Assembly: GCF_030867095.1 (NCBI RefSeq)
Contig: NC_081831.1
Coordinates: forward strand, 70,942,716-71,006,715
Direction: 5' to 3'
Length of the DNA: 64,000 nucleotides
Origin: Alligator mississippiensis
Taxonomy: Eukaryota > Chordata > Crocodylia > Alligatoridae
Part shown: in pieces, positions 38,024 to 50,365 of the stretch
How positions within the stretch are numbered: the stretch's first letter is position 1
Layout: each line of letters begins with the position of its first letter
Program-made: the position numbers and the translations under genes
The notes under the pieces: model-generated
Seen by the model: the letters and a program-made list of their open reading frames with translations, nothing else
Told to the model about the DNA's origin: nothing
Database searches by the model: none

Positions 38024-40736
38024 CCAGGTACCATAGGAATGCAATGATCTATGCTCCACCTCGCATGTCACCACTTCACCACTGCTGAATTTCTTCTTTC
38101 TGAAGTGCCAGAAATGTGTCTAATTACTGACAGTAACTACCTGACCGGCAGGTTGTTAACAGTTATCACAACATTCATCATCAGAGTGGTCTGATTCTGA
38201 CTTGATAGCTTTAAGACCCACCGGACTCTCTCTTTGCATGAGTGTGAATGAGTATACAAGGTGAACGGGGACAGTTCACTTACTGGTGCAGAACGGTGAT
38301 GCTCCATCAAAACCAATGGCACTGAAGCTGAAGTGTCGGCCTATTGTTTCTATACAAAACTGCATAACTTATAGCACCCGTATCGCAAGCTTCCCATACT
38401 GATGCCTGCTCTCTCAGCCTAGAAGTCCTTGACTACTTCACAATTTGCTTGCACTGCTTCCTGCCATTATTTAAAAAAACAGTTCATGTTAAGAGCTCTT
38501 AAGTCTGGAATACCAGATGAATGGCTTTCCAAATGGTGCTTACCTTCTAGCCTTTCTGAATGCAAATGCTCTGCCTTGCCCACTGAAGTCACTGGGTTTT
38601 ACCTTTGCCACAGTGCTCTGTTCCCCAGTAGCCACATGCAGTTCTTTATGAGAACGTCTTCGCTGTACACCATTCTCCTTTACTAGCTCAAAAATCATCT
38701 CACTGCTCTATTTACAATGGGTTTGGGTAGTTTTGTTTTTTTTTAAGTTGTCTTTCTTCTTTCTAAAATGCATTCCGGTCTTACATTGATATAAAACAAG
38801 GCTTCGTCATGATCACACATTCCTGAAGCTCGAGCTTTCCGAGTAGTCGCTTAGAACTACAAGTTCTCTGCAAAAACAACAGGCAACACACTCCCTCCTA
38901 TATACCAACGCCCCACTTCTCTTCCTCATCTAATTGTTATTAGCAGTTAATGCTCCAAGGTATCTAAAGTGTCTAACTTGTTTGTAACTATGGCTATCGA
39001 CCGCTTGATCAGCTTATCAAAGATTCTCTCATCATCAGCTTAAAACCACGCATTTGGCTTTATCTCAAACCCCATTTTTTCTCGTTACATGCTTCAAGTC
39101 TCCAGTCCTCATTTGTATTATAGCTTTGGTCCTTGCTGTAGCAACCAAAACATCAGTATATCTAAAGTAAGTTAAATATGGCCATTAAATCCACCCTATC
39201 CTTAACATTTTGGAATTACTATATCACTCTTTTCCTTTCATACACTTATTAAACTGTGTTGATGTTAGTGCACCTATCTTCCTATTGCAATATAATGTTG
39301 AATTAATCCTCTCCTGTTTGTACTCTGCTTTTTGAACCACAATACACAGTTGTACTATATTAATATATTTTTCAAATGTTGAAGTCTTTCAGTGCAGCCC
39401 AGAGGCTATGTCACTGAATATTATTATACACTTCCTCAATATCTAGAAAAGTGATATACATATCCTGCATTTATTCCCAATTTCCCTCCAGTAGAAGATG
39501 AAGTAAGGTATTTCAACTCCAGTGCCACTATTTTTCCAGCTCTATAGTCACAACTAGGTCTAGATAAAGGCCTCAAAGACAGGGTTTTGTAAGTTGGAAC
39601 AAAGCAGAAGATACCACAAGAGTCCTTCCATTCACTTTTATCCCCTCAACCTTTTATTGTTCCTCCAAAGTGGTTTTTATCAACTTCTTCCACTCCTTTG
39701 GTATTTTATCTAACATTAGTTTGTGATTTTTTTTAACTTAATTTCACAATTGTTAATAATTCAGCAGGCCCATTACCAAAAGCTGGTGCTGTACTGTTCA
39801 AAACCATTCACTGTGCTTTAAATCTCTTCAAAATTCAATTCTTCCACAAGGCTCACCTTTCTGGAAAAACAGAGTTTCTATTTCCTGGCAAATACATGAC
39901 CCCACGGATGGGAAGAAAGCTGGACAGTGCAAAGGAGAAAGGAGTGATTCACTGGTCCTCTGAGTTGGGGATTGGGCATAAGGTTATCTCCCTACCCCCA
40001 TAAAAAACACAGTTCTTAAGCAACCCTCAAATAATCCTGAGAAAAGCACAATACAGATCAATAGCTTTGGATAAAAGAATAGAAAGCGGAAATATGGACT
40101 GCGTTCAGTGTATATAGTTTAGGAGCCCTCTAAAATACAACGAAGTAACCAGAGGGTATTCTATGCACACCGCACTACAGGAGACCAATGGCTGGGAACT
40201 GGGTCTGTTGTATGGTGGAAAAGAGACACGAAGGCATGAAATGGGAATGAATTGTGATGTTGAGTGGTACTGTTTGTGGCTTTGAACCCATCAGTGAATG
40301 AACTTGCTATCTAAGGATAAGAGGGAGATGACACAATATTGACCTCACTGGATGCATGCTCCACTGAAAAAATGGTTGTTGGAATAAAAACGTGTCTGAA
40401 CAAAGACCTTTTCCCATAAGACAACTTGCACAAGATCTTTTTTTTTTTTTTTAGCAAAATGAATTGCAGCTCTGCCGATCATTGTTTTGCTAACACACAT
40501 GATCTTATCATAGCTTTCTGTTAAACAGCAAGGACATACTGCATTACCACTTGAAAGCACTTTCTCTTTTCAGCGTGAAAATAGCCCCATTCTGACAAAC
40601 CAAGTTTCTCTCACAACCTGCCAGCTGTTTCATACAATGTTTCACGATTTAACCTGCCTTGCCCTATAGGTACACAAGTACTAATTTTCTGACATTTAAG
40701 CTGGCTTAACTTTTTGAACTCAATTTAACTGTCAGA

Positions 40737-40955
40737 GTGTACACATGTATGTGGAGTAGAGTCACCTTAACTGCAGCACAAAATAATACACCTCCGAGGT
40801 ATATTATCTTGAGTTGCAACCGTTAAGTTAACTTAGCTCCCAAGATGGCTGCCACTATATCAAGGAGCTGTATGTGGGTACTGTCTGATGTGGCTTAACT
40901 TAAATTAACTTAGTTAAGTCACCTTATTTTAAGTTGACTTAGTACATGTGTACAC
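40737..40955. mobile_element. Small DNA-transposon-like element with 13-bp inverted ends
   Basis: GTGTACACATGTA at 40737-40749 is exactly complementary to 40943-40955. Inner sequence pairs weakly (GTCACCTTAA near the left end, AAGTCACCTTA near the right). No clear target duplication; the borders and class are uncertain. Confidence 0.4.
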
Positions 40956-43900
40956 ATGTAACTATGCAAAACAGTTCCCATCCAGTAAGTACCCACCCTC
41001 TCTTTTTTCCTATTAAACGGCAAAGATTCCCTATACCTACGCTCTGCCTACTCCTATAAAGCACACAGAAAGCATGTTGCATCAGTCTTAGGCTCAGTGT
41101 ACGAGGGGTTCCCCCTGTGGCACCATTAACTGCCAGCTTAGTTTTCTCCTGTGAAATCAACTCACATTGGAACAACTCTTAGTCTGACAAGACAAGCTCT
41201 TCTACATCCTGCTTCTAATACTATGCAACTTCATATCTAAAAGCAAATGAACTACATGCCAGGAGGCTAAACCTGAACTTCTTTCTTCTTACCCACTAGA
41301 GACTAGAATATAGATAAAGGGATGGGAAGAGAAAGTGTGCTTCAGATCCACATTCCTATGGGGAACCTACATGGAAATGAATCATCCCAGTTTTTCCCTT
41401 GGAGGGGTAGCTCTCCCCAACCTGTGGAAGAACAGAGTTGCAGGATCCTCATGCCTCTGGCCACCTTCAGCCTGGTTCTGGCCCCCTACCCTGCAGCTGT
41501 GACCCAACTCCCTAAAGGGACAGGTCCCTGTATTAGGGACAACTCAGAGAGCAGCTGCTCACTGGGAGCCTTGTCTAGAATAGTTCCCTAAGGGCAGAAA
41601 AGTTTTTTCTGCAGGTGTTGAAGCCAACAATATGCTGCTAGCCCCGTCTCGGCTTGCCTCTTTGATCAACTTGAGTAGCCTTTGAGTTTCTGGGTTCAGA
41701 ACGTGCCAAGTGAGAGGAGGTGGAGGGGCTTAGCACTTGGAGGCAATCCCGACAGGCTGCAGGCATGATCCATGTGCCTTCTCTCCAACTTGCTCATGAG
41801 TTGGATTGGAAAAGAACTCTCGCTACAAGTACCAGGAGCAAGATGGTCAACGCCTCACTAGAGGCTTGAGATTTGGTCTCACCTCACATATTTCCCTTTT
41901 TTCCTAACATGTTTCTGGTAAAATCGACATAACAAAGTCTCTTCTTCCTGCTAGAAAGACCTTTAGCAGTCTCTCTCTTGTGACACTATCATTAGGAAAA
42001 CTCTCGCGGAGAAATAGTCAAGGGCCTGCTACAGGAAGTATACTTTGCTTTCTACAATAGGTTTTTGCCTTTATACCTCATTCCCCACAGAACTACAAAG
42101 GCATCTTCACAGCTGACACACACTAAGACAGCATTTGCCTACCTATTCTCACCACTTCTCCATTTTCCGTTCTGCTCAAACTTGTTAAAGCCACATTTGC
42201 TTTAACAGGTGAATAATTACAATCTTCTGCACTGTTGAAATAGCTGGAGGATATTAGCCGTATGCGGCAGTTTAAAAATTAACCGTGACATTTCAGCTAC
42301 ATGGTATGTTTTAAAATCATTTCCAAATGTTGTGTAGCTCAGTTGGAGAATTTCATTAAAATAATTTCTATTCATTTTCAGGGCCTAAATTGAACAGACA
42401 AAACAGAAAAGCAAAGTCAGCAAAAATTATATCAAAACCTGATTTTTTTTTTTAATAGATCTCTTTCCAGACTTGAGAACACAGTATAAGGCCTGTTAAT
42501 GGATAAATTAAGGCAGTCACACATATCACCTTGTCATTGAAGCATTCTTTTAGGCGGAGCTGGTATTTCTGAACATAGTTTATTTTACCTGACCTTCTGA
42601 GACCTTGCATTCAATTGCTCCTAACTTAGCTGAATTTTAACCATTCAAATTGAACTTTCCCATGAGGAACATCAGCGTTAAGCTACAGATTTTGGGAAAA
42701 TGTCCGCAAAATATGTTCAGTTGTTTCTGAGACTACTAAGGGAAAGCATATTGTTTTACTCATGCTACGAAACTTCTTGTGACATTTGTGAAGAAGCTTG
42801 TGCTTTGGACAAGGGTCTCAAATTTGTGGGGGGGGGACTGACATTAGTATCAAGCCTGTGCCTTATGCCAGCACGTTGTCCTGAGAAAAACCACCCAACT
42901 ATGACAATGTTATAACACATTGTAAAACTGTAATGCTTAGTGCTGTGTAAAGATGTTAGAATTTGGCAATTAATTTCTCCAAGGAGTCATTCTGTACTGG
43001 CTACACTCCAGCTCTGGCTACACGGGCCAAGCAGGATTTTATCTGCCATTGCATCTCCTGCCTCCGTAAGACTACTCTGGCACTGCACGCTAGAACTTAG
43101 ACCAGGTATACTCTTTTTCCTGTGCCCTCACCACTCTTCCGTGCTGACTCTCTGAACAGCTTGAAGGAGGAAATTGCTCAACTGGAACGAAGAAGAGTCA
43201 AGAGTTGACCTGTTGAAGGTACAGCAAAGGGAGTAATTTAGGTGAGACACTTAGAGAAGTGAAATTTGGATCAGGACCCACAAGGGACAGTGGGAACCGG
43301 AAGCCAGGGTTTGAGATTACCCGGTAGAGAAGGAGGAAATGATTGAATGGTGGGGTTGAGAGAGATTAGGAGTCGGATGAGGAACCTGGGTGGCAGGAGA
43401 GTAGAAGGAGACAAGGCTGGGACAATAAGACTGAAGGGGATGGCAGAGAGGGTTCGGGCATGATGGAAACAAGTCAGGAGAGTCTACAACAACTGAAGCA
43501 ATGTCAGAAACAATGGAAAAATACGTGGCTGATCACCTCTAGCTGTGATCCACACAGATGATGACACCCGATTATTGTCACTAGTCATCAATACCTTACG
43601 TGCCATTAGCTACAGAAACTGGCATGGTTTAACTGTACTTGTCCAAGGGGTCATTAGGCTTGGGGAGTCCTTCTGCTTTCTCTTGACTGTTACAGCAAAT
43701 CTAACGATTCCAATAGTGCTGGTGACCACAGGGGCAGCAAAATGACTCCAAATTGTTGAATTATTTTTTCAGTTTGTTTTGTAAAAGCAAAGATCTGAGG
43801 AAATCACATCCAAAACCCATCAGAAGGATGCAAAACCTGCAATAACAAGCACTCAACATTTTAGGAAATGCATGCGTGCTTTATGAAAGTCTTCAATGAC

Positions 43901-45367
43901 ATACTTGACACTTTCTCCGCTGGAACGCTCCCTCAGTGCACAAGGTGGACTGCGCTCTAGGAAAGAAGCAAGACTCTGTCAAGAATGAGACTGTTGCTTC
44001 TGGGACCTGCTGCCTCATTTGTTACAGAAGGTGGAAGGCACGTCCTGAATGAAACAGGGACTAGCAAGAAAAGAAAGGCTCATCTCACAGTCGAGGGAGC
44101 CGAACATTGCACTGGAAAACTGGATTCTGTCCCTGTCGCTGTTTCAGAGCTTCTAAGTGCTGCAAAGCAAATCACTTAAAGCAAACTTTTCATACACACC
44201 AATTGCATTTAGTCATTTTCTAGCTTTCCCACCCAAGACCCCTGGCAGCTCAGGTCAAGGAGATCCATGCTTTGGACAGTTAAAGCATAATGCAAAATGC
44301 TCTGAGAAATCCTTCCCTAAGCATCCAGAACTACTGCAAACTTTAACCTTTCTCTCAGTCTCTCTCCCTCTCTATTCTCCACCTGTAAAGGGGGTTAATA
44401 ATACCCATTCAGCTAAAAGGTGCATTGTGAAAAGAAATTCATTCATACTTTCAAAGCACTCAAATGCTAGCAGAGAAGCCCATGAAGGTACTAACATCTT
44501 CAGAGTGGAGTCTGAATAGCGTGCAGTAAATAAGGCGTGGGGCCAGGCATTGAACAATAAGAACAAAGCAAAGCATTGAACACTGCTACACGAGGAGGGG
44601 TGTGGTGACTGAACAGTGACATGAGTTTAAGCCGGACTCGAGCCAGATCCAGCACTAATCAACCCAGTTGCAAATAGCTATCTGGTCATTTGAGAGTTAG
44701 ATTATGGCAATGGACAGACATTCATTTGAAGCGCTCCAAATCCCATTCCCATACGGAGCATGATAGCTCTGTGCAGACATGTGGCCCTGTCTTCACAACA
44801 CTTTATAATGGCCATGAAGGTATGCAGTGGCTATGCTCTCCAACCAGGGAGCTGAAGAGCAAGAATCTCTGCATGTTTCTATTTCCCAAAGACCGGTGAG
44901 CACACTCACTGGCTGTCCACCCTGCCCTCCCTGACCCCATCCCACATAGGATGAGTTGGGCAGCAGAGCACTGTGAGATGCCAGAGGGCAAAACTACCTC
45001 CTATTGCTCTCTGCTGAATCATGCAAACATTTCAGGAAGTGCTTCAAAATGAAGCATGCACAAGATGCTCCTCTTTTTTGAGGGTCTTTTTTTAAGTACT
45101 TCTTCAGGCATGAACATCACCTTTGCTGCTCAGAGAACTTCAAAGGCACTTGGAGTGCTTCAAACAGCACGTCCATCCATGGCCTGTAACATAACCCAGA
45201 TATTGTGGTTAATATGATGGGAAAGAATAATGTAAATTAAATCTGAATAGAATCTCTCATGCCACTGCCATTGTCCCAAGAACTCCAGCTTTCGATTGGC
45301 TTTTAACTATGCTTTAAAGTTTGTGTACAGTATATTAATGGTTGGTTTCAGGAAACAGTTTGAAAGT

Positions 45368-45516
45368 AAAGGAAACAACTGCTCTGCTCACGTTCAAGTA
45401 TTCACGTACGTTTTGAGCCTCAAAAGGCAAGTGCTTGGGAGTACAAAGGAAACAACTGCCCACATTCAAGTATTCAACTAAGTTTTGAGGTCCAAAACAC
45501 AAGTGCTAGGCTTAGC
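45368..45516. repeat. Tandem duplication, 77-bp period, two copies
   Basis: AAAGGAAACAACTGC followed by ACRTTCAAGTATTCA and TTTTGAG occurs at 45368 and again at 45445, with a few differences and small gaps between copies. It looks like a simple local duplication. Confidence 0.85.
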
Positions 45517-46849
45517 ATTGACTTTGCCAATTTATGTCTTTCCACATGCAGAAACATCTTGCAAAGCCAAGCAGATCTTTTTGTGCTCACAATAGGCACA
45601 AGAGGTTTTGTCTCAAGGTCTGGTCTCACTGTTTAAGGAGTTGCTTTGAAAAAATCAGACCAATTATTATGTCCTACATTGACTTTATTGGGAAGAAGGT
45701 CTTTGCATGGGGTCTAAATGTCAAACAAAAATCCAAGACTGCTGCAAACAGAAGATGTTACTAGTTAAGAAGAAAAACCCCCTAAAAAAAAAAACTTAGA
45801 TTCAATAACAAAATTTCATGGCACTAAATGCAATATCCAACTGGTTTAAATATTTAGGGGAAGGAGGGGAGGAGAGGGAAAGAGGGGAGGGAATCAATGA
45901 TAAATGCTTCTTTAAACCTAATTTTCAAGGATCACAGTTTTCAAGACGAATGTGCAAGTGAAGAATTTGAGCTCCTGTGTTGGTGAATTTGAAACAAGCA
46001 GTTAAATACAGCTACCGTTAAGGTACTTAATGTTATCAGTTTGATAATGCTATTAATGAAATCACAGCACAGGCAAGTGCCGGGTTGAGCATGTCATTTG
46101 AAAAAGCTAAAAAAAGGTCTCAGAAAGCATCTTTCTTTAAAAGAAAGCCACCCAGAGATGCGGCTGTAAATCAAAAGCCACCTTACTCTGCATACAGTTT
46201 GCCTTCACCACTGTGGTCTTCAAATTATTATGAAAGTAAAAAAGTCTTTGTTTTGCCTCAGCCAAAAATATACACACCCATATAAATGCCTCTTTGAAGG
46301 CTTGTGGGCTTTAGTTTATACACAAGGTTATGGGGACTACAGTTTGGGCCTGAACTGATTGGAGGAAAGCCATGCCCTGTCAAAACAACATAGTAATACT
46401 TTGTGGGGAAGCAAACAGAGGGAAAAGAGGCACTTTCTTGCTTAATGTTTATTAACAAAATAAAAAGAAAGACCTGACCATCATTTACCTTCTTATCTGC
46501 AAGTTTTATTATGCCACCCTTCAACAGAATTTGAGACAGACGTGCTAAGGTCAGATATAGTTCAGAGATGAACTCAATGGCAATTATGATGACCTCTCGC
46601 CAGGTGACTTCATGAACCTCAGCCTTGTCACCTTGTACAAGGCATAGCTGTTTATTATTTTAGACCCGAGTACAAAAGACTGTTGACCCTAACCCTTGCT
46701 GCCTTTACTATCTATACTGAGAAGTTCAAAGTCTGCCAAAAACTACTAACACAGAAAAACCGGCATGAAGAGCTTGCATAGAGAAACTAAAGTTTTTGGT
46801 TGCATGCTGTTGTCGTATCGCACCCAAAACCAACTGCACTGGGAACCTT

Positions 46850-47143
46850 GGGCATTTTTACACATGCTCCAGGATGCAGAGGGGGGCGTTTTAAGTAGTG
46901 AGCTGTGCTAATTAAAAGCACCCAAACGACATGTGTATCTGCATCCCCCATGCTGAAAAATGGCAGCAGGGTGCTTTGAACTAAAGCTCATTGAACAAGC
47001 TTTAGTCCAAAACGCCCTGCTGCCATTTTTCAGCGCAGGGACACTGTTACACATGATGCTAGAGTCTGCTGGAGCGCATTAATTTCCACTCCAGAAACTG
47101 GGCGCAGAATGGGAGCAGGCTCCCTGCACATGTGTAGGGGCCC
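46850..47143. mobile_element. Palindromic MITE-like element with strong central hairpin
   Basis: The central arms 46952-46988 and 46998-47034 are 37 bp each with three mismatches (GCTGAAAAATGGCAGCAGGG start) and a 9-nt loop. Outer ends are weakly complementary (GGGCATTTTTACACATGC at left, TGCACATGTGTAGGGG at right). No transposase and no certain target duplication. Confidence 0.55.
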
Positions 47144-50082
47144 CTTAATGGCTGGATAGTCCATCTGTGTTCACTACATTTTCATCAAAATAGGGGGTCC
47201 CCCCCCCCCCAACAAAAAATGTCTTTTTGAGGATTTTTTTTTTGTTTGTTTGTAAAAAGGTTATCTTTATGATTTTAACTCTAGCTGCCTCCGTAGTAGA
47301 ATGGAAAAGGGAAAGGTAGAGAAGAGAGAAAAATCTAAAAATACTTCCTCCTCTTTTTTTTTTTTTTTGCATATAGAATGATAAGAGAAAACCCTAGTTG
47401 GTATGAAACCCACTAAACCAATAATTATATCTTACTTTCCACTGTTGATCTTTTATCTGTTCTTCAAATGGCACGCATTTTGGACTTGATCTTTAAACAA
47501 CGAGGACAATGAATAGAAAAAATAAATTCCAACAAAATAATTTTTGTATTATTTGAATTTTTTTTTTAAGAGAAAATAGCATTTTCATTTAACTTTAATA
47601 TTTATTACAATGTCTGTCTTTCTGTTGACATACAAGCTTTACTTTGCCATTTCAAAAATCATTTCAGATCAAGTCTTCAGTAAGTACTAAATAGTCTTGA
47701 TCTCTCTAGGTTTTCCTAGAACAGTCATCTGCAAAGACTCTTAATGCTGGTGAAAAGATTTTTCTAACTTCAGTGATGTCCTAAGTGCTTCACACACAGC
47801 TATAAGGGCAAGTGTGCTGCCCCCAAATAATTATTTAATATAGAAATACATTTACTTGTGCATTAATGAATTGTTTGATAATGATGAACCCAGAAGTCTA
47901 CACACTTCTCTTCTGTATTTTGCTTTGTCTCTATTGCCTCTTCTGCTGCCTCTAGTTATAAACATGCTGTCTCTATACATACTGGCCAGTCTAACATTTT
48001 TTCTTTTTGCTAGCATTAAGATCCTGCAGTGAGCTCACTTGCAGTACACTGCCTGTTCGCTCCTGGTCCCTCATGGCAGAGCTGTTCTGGTATTGCATGG
48101 TTTTGCCAGCTGTAGTTCAGTGCATAGTCTTCTCTAAAAGTCTTTGTTATTTGCACGTCCATTCATTTCCTAATGTCTTTATATCATCCACAGTGGCAGC
48201 GCCCTCCTTACTCAACACCATGCATTGAAATATTAAATTTTACTGGACCCAATGCTCAACTCTTTCATTTCATCTGACCGATCTTTAGGATGACTTGAGC
48301 TTTCAGTGTCTGGTTCTTCTAAACATCCCTTATCACAGCTCCCTCAACCTGCACTCACATTTAACTCAGTGCACTTATCTCCTGGTTGATTTTCTTGCTC
48401 GAGGCTGAGGTGAAATAGATGTTAGGTGTGGCATATACGTACTGAAATTCTTTTATTCAGTAATTCCCAAAATGCAGTCTGCCGTGGCAAGTGGCCTGCA
48501 GATTGCACTTGGAATTCCTTTACAATTAAAAGCTTACTGAGGAGGGCACTAGTGGTCGACCAGAAATGTTGCTAGGGGAAGGTGATCCATTGGTCCAAAC
48601 AGTTTTGGAGTATCTCTGAGTCTCTATCTCATTTAGTAGGGGAGAAAAGAAAAATTGATCTTCACAGTACGGTTCTAAAAAGAAAAGCGGGTTGCATGTG
48701 TAATTCTTCTACAGCTCTTGCTACTTAACATCCTTCTGCCTCAGTTTGCTCACCTGCAAATTGAGAGTGATAATGCTAATATCCCTCTGAGTCTAAGTCC
48801 AAATAAAGTGATGTTTGAAAAGTATACTAAGGCCACTGTGGAAAAGTGAGAGGGAGTTGTTTGTTTAGTAGTCCTCATAACGCCTCTAACTATTTCTCTT
48901 GTCCCTTCCATATGAGCAAAATCCTCCTCTTTTATCTCCATCTAATTTGTTCTTGATACAAATATGTTTTCCTGCCATGCCTCCTTTTACTCTTCAATTT
49001 TTAAAAGTAGTCCTTTGAATAACCTTGCTGGAGATTTTTTTGTTTTAGTGTAACTACATTCAACCACAAAACTAACTCTTAGGATTCTTCATCCTTCCCT
49101 CTTACTAAAATTGCGTTAATTAAAATGCACCATAAATATTAGCTCCCAAAACCTTAACAATTCATGTCCATTTTAGAAACAACTCATCAGTGACTCCTTG
49201 CTGAATTGGTGACATAAATTTCTTCCCCATTAACTCTCTTCACCTTGGCTGATAAAATGTTAATACTTCTTTTATTACGATCTGTCTGTATTTTATACAG
49301 TAAGGATAGTTTATTCTAAAAATAAGAGAAATGCTGGAAGTGCATGCGACTATGTCCAGCCTGAGTAAGACTGGCAAAAATCAGGCTAAATGTTGGCACG
49401 CAACCCCTTGCCATCCAGATGTGAATGGAAAGCACCAGAACAGGCAGAGGTTTGGTTTTCTGCAGATTGGCCAGGCGGCAGAAACAGATGCTGAAGAAGC
49501 CAAGAGACAATTGGCCCGAAGAATTATTCAGCAGGAGCAAACAGCACGGGCAGTTTTCTAACCCAGCTACATGGCTCTAATCTATGATAACCTCATTCCT
49601 TCTTCTCCCCTATGCCACAACCCCAATACCAATAACTCTTTGCCTTGGTTCAGTTTTATGGCCTTTTTAGGGTGAAAGCTCTACATGGCAGTCCTCTGCT
49701 CTTCCAGCAAAGGTCCACTTGCGTCTATGCCTGAAGCCAGAGACAAGCAGCTAAATCCTCAGGATTTTTTTTGCAAAGAGATGTATTTGCAAAACATGCC
49801 AGAAGGTATGTTAAAGGGCAAGCATCATGGCAGGTGAAACAGGCACCATGAAATGAGCAGTTCGAAGTCAGCGTTCCTAAGAAGAGCCGCATGAGCACTG
49901 AACTCTAGCACTGCCCTCCCAGAGGTCTCCATGCCAGTGTCCCTTCACCAAATGGAGCAGGCCCCTCAAAGACTCCCAAGTTGCTGCATCTCAAATGGTA
50001 GCTTGGATCCCCCAGACCTCAGACAGACCATGAATGGGGGTGTTGATGCAGAAACTAAATTCCCTCGGTTCTTTGTACTCAC

Positions 50083-50219
50083 AGCACACAGAGGCAATAT
50101 ACTCCTGGGATGCTCTCGCTGTCTCGCAGTAAATAGCTGCCATCCATCCCCTTAGCCAGCAGGAGCTTCTCCCCAGTTTCTCGGCTGATGTTCCCATGGT
50201 AAACTGGCACGGGATCCAT
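50083..50219 (-). CDS. SH2D1A: SH2D1A (SAP) exon 1, start codon and N-terminal SH2 domain
   Basis: SAP is a single-SH2-domain adaptor of T and NK cells that binds the tyrosine motifs of SLAM-family receptors and recruits Fyn. On the minus strand ATG (50217-50219) opens [20 protein letters not shown], then [16 protein letters not shown] and IPGVYCLCV, ending with two bases of Leu46 before GTGAGT. The exon is 137 coding bases, as in human. The phosphotyrosine-binding Arg32 is in YLLRDSES. With exons 2-4 the protein is 121 residues (human 128). It is intact and shows no frameshift. The match to SAP rather than its paralogue EAT-2 is clear from [12 protein letters not shown]. Confidence 0.97.
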
Positions 50220-50365
50220 TGCTTCAGGGTGAACACGGATGAGCCAGATGAAATCCAATTATGTAGGAGTGGCTGGTGCTAGTGCCTGCCACAGAGCACA
50301 CTGATGTTACCCAACTGTGCCTCGCTTGCTTGCTCACTGAGCTGGTGGTTATAAACAGGATGTGT
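50220..50365 (-). promoter_or_regulatory. SH2D1A: Putative SH2D1A 5' UTR and core promoter
   Basis: About 130 bases upstream of the ATG on the minus strand lies TTTATAAC (50348-50355), a TATA-like box. Directly upstream of it is an Ets-type site (CAGGATGT on the + strand, 50356-50363). A start about 25-30 bases downstream of the TATA-like box would leave a 5' UTR of about 100 bases. The sequence shows only the motifs; use of this promoter is inference. Confidence 0.4.

Larger units (their letters stand above)
36206..50082 (-). other. SH2D1A: SH2D1A intron 1
   Basis: A 13.9-kb intron running from GTGAGT beside exon 1 to TTTTATAG beside exon 2. It contains the foldback hAT-like element at 37265-38023, small palindromic elements at 40737-40955 and about 46850-47143, a 77-bp tandem duplication at 45368-45516, and purine-rich sequence at about 43180-43480. 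An open frame at 49331-49561 (+) was considered and not accepted. Confidence 0.8.

Noticed and set aside
49331-49561. 76-codon frame on the + strand ending in an Arg/Glu-rich stretch
   Set aside because: No family recognised, no splice or initiation context, and the opposite strand is equally open; treated as chance or a repeat fragment.
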